A stretch of DNA of 64,000 bases from an uncultured Eubacteriales bacterium (GTDB lineage: Bacteria > Bacillota > Clostridia > Oscillospirales > Acutalibacteraceae), in NCBI GenBank assembly GCA_910584745.1, contig CAJUDG010000007.1, positions 62,001-126,000 on the forward strand, read 5' to 3'. Shown here one piece after another: positions 54,265 to 61,783 of the stretch. Position numbers and translations under genes: made by a program. Position 1 is the stretch's first letter. Every line of letters begins with the position of its first letter. The notes beneath the pieces are model-generated. The model saw only the letters and a program-made list of their open reading frames with translations, searched no databases and had not been told where the DNA came from.

Positions 54265-54681
54265 ATGGACGATGATAGCGTAAAGCTGACGGTGCTTTTC
54301 GAGGGGCCCTTCTGGGCCGGCGTTTTCGAGCGCGTGTCGAGTGGAAAGTTGTCCGTGTGCAAGGTAACCTTCGGGGCCGAGCCGAAGGACGGCGAGGTAT
54401 GGGAGTTCATCCTGAAGAACTACCACCGGCTGGAATTCAGCCCGGCGGTGGACGCCCCGGCAAAGCGCGCAGGGGGTAATCCCAAGCGCAGGCAGCGGAG
54501 CGCCGGAAAGGAGCTGGGGGCTTCGGGCATTGGCACAAAGTCCCAGCAGGCGCTGAAGCTGCAGCGGGAGGCGGCCAAAGACCAGCGCCGGGAGCTTTGC
54601 AGGGAACGGCGGGAGGCCCGGATGGAGCGGCAGTTTGAGCTCCGGAGGGAAAAGCGCCGGGAGAAGCATAGAGGACACTAA
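54265..54681 (+). CDS. yjdF: YjdF family protein (DUF2992)
   Basis: The 138-residue protein has the YjdF N-terminal domain: KLTVLFEGPFWAGVFER, SVCKVTFGAEPKDGEVWEFI. A long basic helix follows, rich in Arg, Lys and Gln (about 85-138), ending KHRGH. The cellular role is unknown. Its riboswitch responds to planar nitrogen aromatics, so a part in tolerance to such toxic compounds is suspected. ATG 54265 has GGAGGG upstream and a strong terminator follows. A fragment of its 3' end is repeated at 55763-55783. Confidence 0.93.
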   Translation: MDDDSVKLTVLFEGPFWAGVFERVSSGKLSVCKVTFGAEPKDGEVWEFILKNYHRLEFSPAVDAPAKRAGGNPKRRQRSAGKELGASGIGTKSQQALKLQREAAKDQRRELCRERREARMERQFELRREKRREKHRGH

Positions 54682-54713
54682 AAGAGACCGTGCCATTTGG
54701 CACGGTCTCTTTT
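54680..54713. terminator. yjdF terminator, first copy
   Basis: A 15-bp stem AAAAGAGACCGTGCC with its complement around loop ATTT. It serves yjdF on + and the XRE gene on minus, whose stop begins at its edge. Its core recurs at 55783-55814. Confidence 0.92.
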
Positions 54714-55040
54714 TTACTTGACTTCGGTAATATCCCTGATGATCTGTAGGATGTGTTCTGTCTGTGAGGGCGTTAGTTTTTCGGCCTCCTCAAGGAGCTC
54801 CCGGGTTTTCCGCGGGCTCAGCCTGTCAGTGTCAAAGAACTCCTGAGGAGAGATGCCAAAATAATCGCAGATATACAGAAAGCCGGCCATTGAGGGCAAA
54901 GTGCGGCTATTCTCAATTTTATTGATGTAGCTTTCGCTCTGCCCCAGCGACAGGCTCATATCCCGTGCGGAAACGCCCTTTTCCGTCCTCAGCTGGCTTA
55001 TTCTCTTTGGCAGCCATTCAAAATAGTCTATATAATCCAC
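54714..55040 (-). CDS. Small XRE-family helix-turn-helix regulator
   Basis: This 108-residue protein has a Cro/CI helix-turn-helix in PKRISQLRTEKGVSARDMSL and LGQSESYINKIENSRTLPSM. A short helical tail follows (PQEFFDTDRLSPRKTRELLE). The GTG at 55040 is the likely start, 9 nt from AGGGGGG; no better ATG exists. It is divergent from a membrane protein gene with about 200 bp between, and may control it. Both lie between duplicated yjdF 3' ends. Target and ligand unknown. Confidence 0.82.
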   Translation of the reverse strand: MDYIDYFEWLPKRISQLRTEKGVSARDMSLSLGQSESYINKIENSRTLPSMAGFLYICDYFGISPQEFFDTDRLSPRKTRELLEEAEKLTPSQTEHILQIIRDITEVK

Positions 55041-55115
55041 GGACAGCACCCCCCTCTTGATATAGATTATAAATCCATATTCAAAAAATACGTGGAAATA
55101 TAGACCATATTTTGC

Positions 55116-55144
55116 TTGACTTAGAGAATTTAAAGATATATAAT
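55116..55144 (+). promoter_or_regulatory. Promoter of the cassette membrane protein gene
   Basis: TTGACT (55116-55121), 17-nt spacer, TATAAT (55139-55144). The leader to the ATG at 55239 is about 90 nt. Confidence 0.75.
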
Positions 55145-55238
55145 GAAAGATAGCAGGGAATCTGTTTCTCTTATCGAGGAAACGGCGGGATAACCACACT
55201 GTGGTATCTGAAAATCAAAAATGAAGGGAAAGGTCTGC

Positions 55239-55742
55239 ATGTTTGAAAATGTCGGAAGGAAGATCAAAGGGCTGGCATGGTTCATCCTTGCTTTGGGCTG
55301 TGTTGGAGCATTGATAGGACTTATAGTTTCCATGGTATTATTTAAGCGTATCCTTGTGCTGGGGATACTTGTTGGACTATTATTAGGAGCATTGCAGATC
55401 TTGCTGACGCTGGTTGGCATGTGGTTCATCTATGGCTTTGGCGAACTGATAGAGAACAGTGGAAAAACCAACCAGTTGCTGCAAAAACTGCAAAAAGGGA
55501 ATGAGGCTGCGCAAGTGGAGGCGGCGCAGAAACTGCTGGAGCGGCAGCAGCTCGAAGAAGACGAAAGGCAGGCCCGCATTACCGCCTACTGGCAGGAACA
55601 CGCGGAGGAGAGGAAAGCCCTTTTTGAAAAGAAAGCAGCGGCCAGAGCAGCGTTAGGGCAAAAGGGGATATCCAAAGAGCAGAAGCGGGAACTGTCAGAT
55701 CTGATCAGCTCGATCGATTATGAATTGTCAAGAGAGCGGTAA
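55239..55742 (+). CDS. Membrane protein with cytoplasmic charged helix, unknown function
   Basis: The 167-residue protein has two membrane helices (about 10-35 and 40-70), joined by a short loop. A long charged helix follows (NQLLQKLQKGNEAAQVEAAQ and KLLERQQLEEDERQARIT) with coiled-coil character, and a soluble end SKEQKRELSDLISSIDYEL. I do not recognise a family. The start at ATG 55239 fits AAAGG 6 nt upstream; an earlier ATG at 55221 has no site. It is more AT-rich than the neighbours and is the partner gene of the divergent XRE regulator. Confidence 0.75.
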   Translation: MFENVGRKIKGLAWFILALGCVGALIGLIVSMVLFKRILVLGILVGLLLGALQILLTLVGMWFIYGFGELIENSGKTNQLLQKLQKGNEAAQVEAAQKLLERQQLEEDERQARITAYWQEHAEERKALFEKKAAARAALGQKGISKEQKRELSDLISSIDYELSRER

Positions 55743-55762
55743 GGCTGTGCCGGGCAATTCAA

Positions 55763-55814
55763 GAGAAGCGCAAAGGACACTAAAATGGACCGTGCCATTT
55801 GGCACGGTCCATTT
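55763..55814 (+). pseudogene. Duplicated yjdF 3' end and terminator
   Basis: 55763-55783 reads EKRKGH-stop, matching the yjdF C-terminus EKHRGH-stop. It is followed by AAATGGACCGTGCC-ATTT and its complement (55783-55814), whose 22-nt core is identical to the yjdF terminator. No start or body of a second yjdF is present. The copy therefore looks like a recombination scar that still works as a terminator for the membrane protein gene and, on minus, for traX. Confidence 0.75.
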
Positions 55815-55818
55815 AACG

Positions 55819-56559
55819 TCACATCCATCTCAGCGCCCCCATTACCACCAGATGCGCCGGATAGAACACATAGAAGAACCACTTATGCACGGGCTTCCTG
55901 CTCCCTCCCTGACCGTTATACAGAAATCTCAGCACTAAAGGCGGCAGCAGTACGCCAAGCTGGAACCAGTTGTTCACGAACCCGCCCACCAGCACCATGG
56001 CCGCGCAGGGGACGAGGAAGGTGAGGGTATAGGCCGTCCAGAGGGCCCGGGGGCGCTCTCGGTACACGTGCACGAACAGCACCCCCAGCACGTCCATCAC
56101 CGCCCAGTCTCCGGGCAGGGACAGTATGCAGAGCCCGGCTATACACAGCACCTTCACCGGCTTTTTAAGCTTCTGGCTCTCCCAGACCCTTATGGCCGTA
56201 AGGCCCAGGAAAAGGGTGTAGGTCACGCCCTGGGCGATGTTGAAGGCGAAGGGGATGGTGGGGTGGAAGAAGGGGAAATAGCCGAACTCAAAGTAGATGA
56301 ACGGCATCCAGGACAGGATCGCGCAGAGCCCCAGGCGCAGCTGGTACTTTTTCACGTCCCGGGTGTAGGCGTAGCCCTGGCCCACGAAAAACGCCATGGC
56401 CGGGCCGGTAAAGCGCCCGATAAAGTGCATTATCTGGCCAAGGAGGGGGTATATCGGATCTACAACTCCCCAGGCGATATGGTCGATGAGCATTGCTATG
56501 ACCGCGATGTACTTTATCTGGTTTCGGTTGAGCCCGGGGCGGGCGGCGGCATATGACAT
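55819..56559 (-). CDS. TraX family membrane protein
   Basis: The 246-residue protein has about seven to eight membrane helices. TraX-like patterns are NQIKYIAVIAMLIDHIAWG at the N-terminus, GRFTGPAMAFFVGQGYAYTRD, and a C-terminal HKWFFYVFYPAHLVVMG. On F plasmids TraX acetylates pilin; chromosomal homologues in Firmicutes are thought to be acyltransferase-like membrane enzymes, target unknown. ATG 56559 has AAAGGAG upstream. Its promoter shares a palindrome and 16 identical nt with that of the PadR operon at 19.1 kb. Confidence 0.93.
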   Translation of the reverse strand: MSYAAARPGLNRNQIKYIAVIAMLIDHIAWGVVDPIYPLLGQIMHFIGRFTGPAMAFFVGQGYAYTRDVKKYQLRLGLCAILSWMPFIYFEFGYFPFFHPTIPFAFNIAQGVTYTLFLGLTAIRVWESQKLKKPVKVLCIAGLCILSLPGDWAVMDVLGVLFVHVYRERPRALWTAYTLTFLVPCAAMVLVGGFVNNWFQLGVLLPPLVLRFLYNGQGGSRKPVHKWFFYVFYPAHLVVMGALRWM

Positions 56560-56590
56560 AGGGGCAGCTCCTTTACTGTAAGCTGTCCCT

Positions 56591-56642
56591 ATTATACCCT
56601 AGATATACATCGTCTGTCAAGGTATATTTTCTCAAAAGATAC
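56591..56642 (-). promoter_or_regulatory. traX promoter with 21-bp palindromic operator
   Basis: Minus-strand TTGACA (56620-56615), 18-nt spacer, TATAAT (56596-56591). Directly upstream is GTATCTTTT-GAG-AAAATATAC (56642-56622). The arrangement AAATATAC then CTTGACAG, and the later GTATAT and GGGTATA, repeat those of the PadR operon promoter. Confidence 0.7.
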
Positions 56643-57257
56643 TTAGGAATTATCCCCGCTCCAGTCCACGTCGTACTCGCGCTCTACGGAAAACTTTGTC
56701 ATCTGTCCCGAGGTCATGTCAAAATTCAGGTCGTACTTATACTCAAGGCCGTATTTCAGCCACATCACTTCGTCCCCGGTCCAGTCGGGGTACATCTCCC
56801 CGGCCTTCTCACGGGTCAGCTCCGTCACGGGGACTCCGTCGAACTCTATCTTTGAGAGCACCGCCGGGTCGTCCTCGCTGTGCATGTAGAACTCCAGCCT
56901 TGCTATCACGGCCTCGCCCAAGGGTATCGACTCCTCCTCGGTGACGAAGGATATCTGGGCGAAGATATTATCATTGAGCCTTATGCTGCCGCCGGTATAG
57001 TAGGAGTTGGGCTCCAGCTCCATACTGGGGTCCACGTCCACCCGCTCGTAGTTCTCATCCACCCAGCCCACGTTGAGCCCCTGGTCCAGAAGGGCCTGGA
57101 CGGTGGTCTCGCCCACTCTTATCTCCGTGCCGTTGATCTTGATGGGCAGCAGCTTCTCCTGCTCCTTTTCGCTGCTGCCGCCCTCACCGGAGCAGGCGGG
57201 AAGTAAAACCACCAGCATAAGCGCCGCGATAAGCGAAGCAAATATGTTCCTTTTCAT
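56643..57257 (-). CDS. Predicted lipoprotein, unknown function
   Basis: This 204-residue protein has a clear lipoprotein signal: basic MKRN, hydrophobic core, lipobox LPAC with Cys at about residue 22. A Gly/Ser/Glu linker follows, then a soluble domain with LPIKINGTEIRVGETTVQAL and ALLDQGLNVGWVDENY. That repeat pattern is similar to other cell-surface lipoproteins of Clostridia, but I cannot name a family. The ATG at 57257 has TAGGAG upstream. It is downstream of the membrane protein gene (28-bp gap), likely one operon from the promoter at 58024-58052. Confidence 0.78.
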   Translation of the reverse strand: MKRNIFASLIAALMLVVLLPACSGEGGSSEKEQEKLLPIKINGTEIRVGETTVQALLDQGLNVGWVDENYERVDVDPSMELEPNSYYTGGSIRLNDNIFAQISFVTEEESIPLGEAVIARLEFYMHSEDDPAVLSKIEFDGVPVTELTREKAGEMYPDWTGDEVMWLKYGLEYKYDLNFDMTSGQMTKFSVEREYDVDWSGDNS

Positions 57258-57285
57258 AAAGTTCCACTCTCCTAAGTTTATAATG

Positions 57286-57978
57286 TCATTTTTCATCCCA
57301 AAGGTTCCCCGCCTTGGGGCAGAATTTCTCTATCAGGGCCCGGGCCTCCCCCAGCTGCTTGGTGTTCTCCATATACACCTTGGCGTTTGGGTAGTTAGAG
57401 GCAAAGGCCGTGCCGTCCCTATAGGCAACGGCGATGGATATGCCCATGCCGATGGTCTGGCGGACCCTTGTATTGCCCATGTTATACCCTATCCGGCCGG
57501 TCTCCTCAATGACCTTCAGGCTCTCCATGTCCGAGACACGGAACACATGGCAGCTGTCCCGAAAGTAGATCCAGAATTCCGGCCCCACAATAAGCCTTGC
57601 GGGGTATTTGTCCGTGGCTCCGTTGGTAAAGTCCGCCCGGCCTGTGGGACTCTGCCCCGCCAGGGCCTCCTGGTCAGAGGGGGTCAGCTTTCCCAGGGCC
57701 TGTTCATACATCTGCCGGACCTTTTTCATAGAGGTGCTTCGGGTCTGCAGCCAGAAGCAAAGCCAGATAAACAGCGCGAAGCCCACGCCTATAAGCAGGT
57801 GCACCTTCATCACGTACTGCCACTCGTACCCTACGCCAAAGCCCAGCGCCACCATGGCGGCCACGCTCAGGGCCATCCATATGGGCACCCGCTTCATCAG
57901 CCGCCGGTTGAAGGCCTTGAACCGGGGGGTGAAGTCCTGCATCTCTGCGTCCAGCCACCGGCGGAGAGAGTCGTTCAT
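57286..57978 (-). CDS. Membrane protein of unknown function, PH-like C-terminal part
   Basis: The 230-residue protein has a soluble start (DSLRRWLDAEMQDFTPRFKA), two membrane helices (about 34-52 and 58-78), then a cytoplasmic domain. The domain has ARLIVGPEFWIYFRDSCHVF and SDMESLKVIEETGRI, a beta-strand order that hints at a PH-like fold; this is a guess. The ATG at 57978 is 8 nt from TAGGAG; ATG 57984 lies too close. Paired with the lipoprotein gene after it. No recognised family. Confidence 0.72.
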   Translation of the reverse strand: MNDSLRRWLDAEMQDFTPRFKAFNRRLMKRVPIWMALSVAAMVALGFGVGYEWQYVMKVHLLIGVGFALFIWLCFWLQTRSTSMKKVRQMYEQALGKLTPSDQEALAGQSPTGRADFTNGATDKYPARLIVGPEFWIYFRDSCHVFRVSDMESLKVIEETGRIGYNMGNTRVRQTIGMGISIAVAYRDGTAFASNYPNAKVYMENTKQLGEARALIEKFCPKAGNLWDEK

Positions 57979-58023
57979 TTGCATCACTCCTAAGTTTTAT
58001 ATTGCAGTTATATTGCAGGAATA

Positions 58024-58052
58024 ATTATACACCCTAACGCTTGGGAAAGCAA
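58024..58052 (-). promoter_or_regulatory. Promoter of the membrane protein/lipoprotein pair
   Basis: Minus-strand TTGCTT (58052-58047), 17-nt spacer, TATAAT (58029-58024). An 11-nt tandem repeat TTATATTGCAG lies at 57997-58018 in the leader. Confidence 0.65.
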
Positions 58053-58066
58053 GGGGAAATCCCCCC

Positions 58067-58095
58067 TTGACAAGCCAGTGGCAAGCGGCTATAAT
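58067..58095 (+). promoter_or_regulatory. Promoter of the DUF5054/DUF4091 operon
   Basis: TTGACA (58067-58072), 17-nt spacer, TATAAT (58090-58095), divergent from the membrane protein/lipoprotein promoter. No operator palindrome was seen. Confidence 0.85.
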
Positions 58096-58134
58096 CGATA
58101 TAACCTAAAATAAGCAGCAGGGGGCGTCAGGGCT

Positions 58135-60132
58135 ATGGACATCAAAAAAGTCATCGTTGTACATAAGACACACCTGGATATCGGCTTTACCGATTCCGCC
58201 GAAAACGTCATGCACAAGTATCTGGAGACCTTCATCCCCGGGGCCGTAAAAACCGCCCGGGAGTGTAACCGGGACGGCAAGAGGAACTTTGTCTGGACCG
58301 TGGGCTCGTACCTTATCGAGCGCTATCTTAAGGAGGGCGGCGACCCGGATATGCTCATTAAGGCCATCGAGGACGGCTTTATCGCCTGGCACGGCCTGCC
58401 CCTTACCACCCATACGGAGCTGATGGACGGCAGGCTATTTGAGTATGGGCTGAGCATATCCAGAAGGCTTGACGAGCGCTTCCACAGGCACACCATAGCC
58501 GCCAAGATGACCGACGTGCCAAGCCACACCCACGCCATGGTGCCGTATCTGGCAAAGACAGGAATTAAGTACCTGCATATCGGCATAAACGGTTCCTCAA
58601 AGCTTGTAAAGCTGCCGCCGCTGTGCAGGCTGCGCTATGGGGAGGACGAGATAGTTCTGGACTACGCGGCCCTCTACGGCGCGTCCAGCGTCTGCGGGGA
58701 CACGGCCATGGAGTTCGCCCACACCCCCGACAACAGCGGGCCCCCCTCGCCGGAGAGCGTTGCCGCCGAGATGGAGCGCCTTCGTGAGAAGTACCCGGGG
58801 GCGGAGATAGCCTCCGGGACCATGGACGAGTTCGCCCAGGTGGTACTCGGGCATATCGACGAGCTGCCCATAGTCACTGAGGAGCTGGGGGACACCTGGA
58901 TACACGGCGTTGCCACGGACCCCTATAAGACCGCGGCCTATTACGAGCTTCTGCGTCTGCGGGACGAGTGGGAAAAGGAGGAGCCTGAGGCCGTGGATTC
59001 CCCGGCGTGGCGGGACTTCTGCGGGGGGCTGCTGATGGTCTGCGAGCACTCCTGGGGCCGGGACGTGAAGCGCTGGCTGTCGGACTGGAGGAACTGGGAG
59101 AAGCAGGACTTCTATAGGGCCAGGGAGAGGGACCATATCACCCCGGAGGACGTGATGCCCGCCGGAGAGCTCCTTCGGGAGTTCACACTGCATAACGAGC
59201 CCACCTTTGTGCAGGGCCTATGTTCCTATAAGCTTATGGAGGAGTCCTGGGCCGAGCAGCGTGGGTATATAGAGGAGGCCGTGGCGGCCCTGCCGGAGAA
59301 GTGGCGGCAGAGGACCATAGAGCGGCTCGATACCCTGCGGCCGAAGGCCCCGGCGGCCTGCGCGAATCCCACCCAGGACAGGAGCTTTGAGATCGGCGGG
59401 CACAGCGTAACTGTGGACGGGGACGGCACGGTCAATGTGGACGGAAACTGGCTTGGAAGGCTGGTCTATGAGGTCTACAGCGCCAAAACCGTGTTTGATA
59501 ACCTTGAGAAGTACAACCGCGACCTGGAGCACACCAGGGTCTGGGCGGAGGGGGACTTCTGCAAGCCGGGGCTTGACAGGGTGCCGGACCTGAAAGACGA
59601 GGCCTTTGCCTATGCGCCCCAGGGCGTGGAGCGGGAGGGGGACACTCTCCGGCTTTGGCTCAAAGCTCCGGAGCGCGCCGCCGGGAGGTACGGAGCGCCG
59701 CGGGCTGTGACGGTGGAGTACGCTTTCGGGGAGGATATCGGCGTGGAGCTCAGGTGGTTTGATAAGGACGAGAGCCGGATACCCGAGGGGCTGTTCTTCG
59801 GCTTCGGCCTGGGCTATGAGAAGGGCGGGGCCGTGCGCGTTGAAAAGCTCAGCCTGCCTGTGGAACCCTATAACGTCCGGGAGGGCGGCAACCGAAAGCT
59901 GCACGCGTCGCCGGTGGTGGAGGGCGGCAGCGGGGCCATAAGGAGCCTGCACGCGCCGCTTCTCAGCGTTGGCGGGCGGCACCTGTACGACGAGGACGAG
60001 GAGTACGGCAGCCCGGACAGGGGCATGTGGTATCTTCTGCACAACAACCGCTGGGGCACCAATTTCCCCCTTTGGTATGGGGAAAACGCCCTGTTCCGGT
60101 TCAAAATAAGCATAAACGGGGGCAAAAAATGA
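58135..60132 (+). CDS. DUF5054 (GH38-like) glycoside hydrolase candidate
   Basis: This 665-residue protein opens with IVVHKTHLDIGFTDSAENV, the zinc-binding HxD pattern of alpha-mannosidase-like (GH38/GH57-type) barrels. It continues with WTVGSYLIERYL, GFIAWHGLPLTTHTELMDG, and TDVPSHTHAMVPYLAKTGI. C-terminal beta-rich domains follow (VDGDGTVNVDGNWLGRLVYE). It has no signal peptide. The DUF5054 family is related to GH38 but its substrate is not established. ATG 58135 lacks a perfect ribosome site (GGGGCGTCAGG upstream). Its stop overlaps the next gene's ATG. Confidence 0.82.
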   Translation: MDIKKVIVVHKTHLDIGFTDSAENVMHKYLETFIPGAVKTARECNRDGKRNFVWTVGSYLIERYLKEGGDPDMLIKAIEDGFIAWHGLPLTTHTELMDGRLFEYGLSISRRLDERFHRHTIAAKMTDVPSHTHAMVPYLAKTGIKYLHIGINGSSKLVKLPPLCRLRYGEDEIVLDYAALYGASSVCGDTAMEFAHTPDNSGPPSPESVAAEMERLREKYPGAEIASGTMDEFAQVVLGHIDELPIVTEELGDTWIHGVATDPYKTAAYYELLRLRDEWEKEEPEAVDSPAWRDFCGGLLMVCEHSWGRDVKRWLSDWRNWEKQDFYRARERDHITPEDVMPAGELLREFTLHNEPTFVQGLCSYKLMEESWAEQRGYIEEAVAALPEKWRQRTIERLDTLRPKAPAACANPTQDRSFEIGGHSVTVDGDGTVNVDGNWLGRLVYEVYSAKTVFDNLEKYNRDLEHTRVWAEGDFCKPGLDRVPDLKDEAFAYAPQGVEREGDTLRLWLKAPERAAGRYGAPRAVTVEYAFGEDIGVELRWFDKDESRIPEGLFFGFGLGYEKGGAVRVEKLSLPVEPYNVREGGNRKLHASPVVEGGSGAIRSLHAPLLSVGGRHLYDEDEEYGSPDRGMWYLLHNNRWGTNFPLWYGENALFRFKISINGGKK

Positions 60133-61739
60133 ATATCACAAGCAGATTAGTCACGTCCATGTGCAAGGTCTTCCCCACAAGGGAGCCGGGTCCAGTCCTG
60201 CCGGGGCTTTCGGTACTTCGGGGCGAGAGCGTGTCCTTCCAGCTGGCGTACCGCTGGGAGGGGCCCTATAGGGCCTGGGGCAGGGTGGAGGTCGAGTCAG
60301 AGCTCCCTGTGCGGGCGCGGGTGGTGGAACTGGTGCCCTGTCAGTACCCCTGCCATCCCTGGCGGGACGAGGGCTACCTTACAACGGAGCCGGGGCTCTA
60401 CCCGGACCTTTTGCAGGAGCCGGGAGAGTTTGGCATACCCCTGGTGGCGGGCCAGTGGAGGAGCCTCTGGGTGGACGTTGACGCCCGGGGGGCCAAGGCC
60501 GGAGAGTACCCGGTGACGGTCAGGATAGAGGGCGAGAGCGGGGTGCTCTGTGAGGAGTGCGCCCAGGTGGAGATACTGGATATGGAGCTGCCGAAGCTCC
60601 CCATACCCCATACCGAGTGGTTCCACAGCGACTGCCTTGCGAACTACTATGGCGCGGAGGTCTTTTCAGAGCGCTGGTGGGAGATAGTGGGAAACTTTGT
60701 AAAGACGGCGGCGGAGCACAGGTGCAATATGCTTTTGACCCCGGTGTTCACCCCGCCATTGGACACCGCCATCGGCGGCGAGCGGCCCACGGTGCAGCTT
60801 GTTGATGTGGAGGTCACGGAGGACGGCTATAGGTTCGGCTTTGATAAATTCCGGCGCTGGGTGAGGATGGCCCTGGACCGGGGCATTGAGTATATCGAGA
60901 TATCCCACCTGTTCAGCCAGTGGGGCGCAAAGGCCGCCCCCAAGGTCATGGGCAGGGCCGGCGGCGTGGAAAAGCAGCTTTTCGGCTGGGACACCGACGG
61001 CAGCGGAGAGGAGTACACGGGCTTTCTGCGGCAGTTCTTAAGGGCCCTGAGGCCGGTGCTCGGGGAGCTGGGCGTGTCGGAGCGCACCTACTTCCACATA
61101 TCCGACGAGCCCGCTTTGGAGCATATGGACCGCTACCGCAGGGCCTATGAGAACATAAAGGAGGAGCTTGAGGGCTTCAACACCATGGACGCCCTCTCTG
61201 AGCGGGCCTACTTTGACGCTGGCCTTGTACAGCAGCCGGTCTGCGCCATAGACCACCTTGAGAAATTCCTCACTGACCAGCCGGAGAAGCTTTGGGGCTA
61301 CTACTGCACCGGCCAGGCGGTGGACGTGCCCAACCGGTTCATCGTCCAGCCGGGGTCCAGGACCAGGATACTGGGGGCGCTGCTGTACAGGTACAAGCTG
61401 GCGGGGTTCTTGCAGTGGGGCTATAACTTCTATAACTCTCAGCTCTCCCTGTACCCAGTCGACCCATATAGGGTCACGGACGCGGGCGGCGCCTTCCCCT
61501 CTGGGGACCCGTTCATCGTGTATCCCGGCCCGGATGGAAAGCCCGAGGAGTCCCAGCGGCTGATACTCATGGACGAGGCCATGTGCGACTACTGCGCCCT
61601 CTATGCCCTTGAGGGCCTTGTGGGCCGGGAGCGGGTGCTGGAGCTTATGGGTGATATGACCTTTAAGAGCTACCCGGACGAGAGCGGGCTTTTAGAGCTG
61701 CGCCGGCGGGTCAATGACGAGATAAAGGCGAACATATAA
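60129..61739 (+). CDS. DUF4091-domain protein (glycoside hydrolase-like)
   Basis: The 536-residue protein has an N-terminal beta-sandwich (about 1-150) with VFPTREPGPVLPGLSVLRGE and RSLWVDVDARGAKAGEYPVTV. A barrel-like region follows: IPHTEWFHSDCLANYYG, IEYIEISHLFSQWG, RTYFHISDEPALEHM (acidic pair in the active-site position), and GFLQWGYNFYNSQLSLYPVD. These are hallmarks of DUF4091, often next to carbohydrate genes. Catalysis is not proven. The ATG overlaps the TGA of the DUF5054 gene, so the two proteins are coupled. Confidence 0.85.
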   Translation: MNITSRLVTSMCKVFPTREPGPVLPGLSVLRGESVSFQLAYRWEGPYRAWGRVEVESELPVRARVVELVPCQYPCHPWRDEGYLTTEPGLYPDLLQEPGEFGIPLVAGQWRSLWVDVDARGAKAGEYPVTVRIEGESGVLCEECAQVEILDMELPKLPIPHTEWFHSDCLANYYGAEVFSERWWEIVGNFVKTAAEHRCNMLLTPVFTPPLDTAIGGERPTVQLVDVEVTEDGYRFGFDKFRRWVRMALDRGIEYIEISHLFSQWGAKAAPKVMGRAGGVEKQLFGWDTDGSGEEYTGFLRQFLRALRPVLGELGVSERTYFHISDEPALEHMDRYRRAYENIKEELEGFNTMDALSERAYFDAGLVQQPVCAIDHLEKFLTDQPEKLWGYYCTGQAVDVPNRFIVQPGSRTRILGALLYRYKLAGFLQWGYNFYNSQLSLYPVDPYRVTDAGGAFPSGDPFIVYPGPDGKPEESQRLILMDEAMCDYCALYALEGLVGRERVLELMGDMTFKSYPDESGLLELRRRVNDEIKANI

Positions 61740-61740
61740 G

Positions 61741-61768
61741 AAAAACCCCCGGGCCGCCGGGGGTTTTT
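61741..61768. terminator. Bidirectional terminator
   Basis: A 12-bp stem AAAAACCCCCGG with its complement and loop GCCG, ending both the DUF4091 operon (+) and the chemoreceptor gene (-). Confidence 0.92.
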
Positions 61769-61783
61769 TCTATACTCTATATA

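Noticed and set aside
55743..55818. A second complete yjdF gene or riboswitch
   Set aside because: Only about six terminal codons and the terminator are repeated. No start, body or multi-hairpin leader precedes them.
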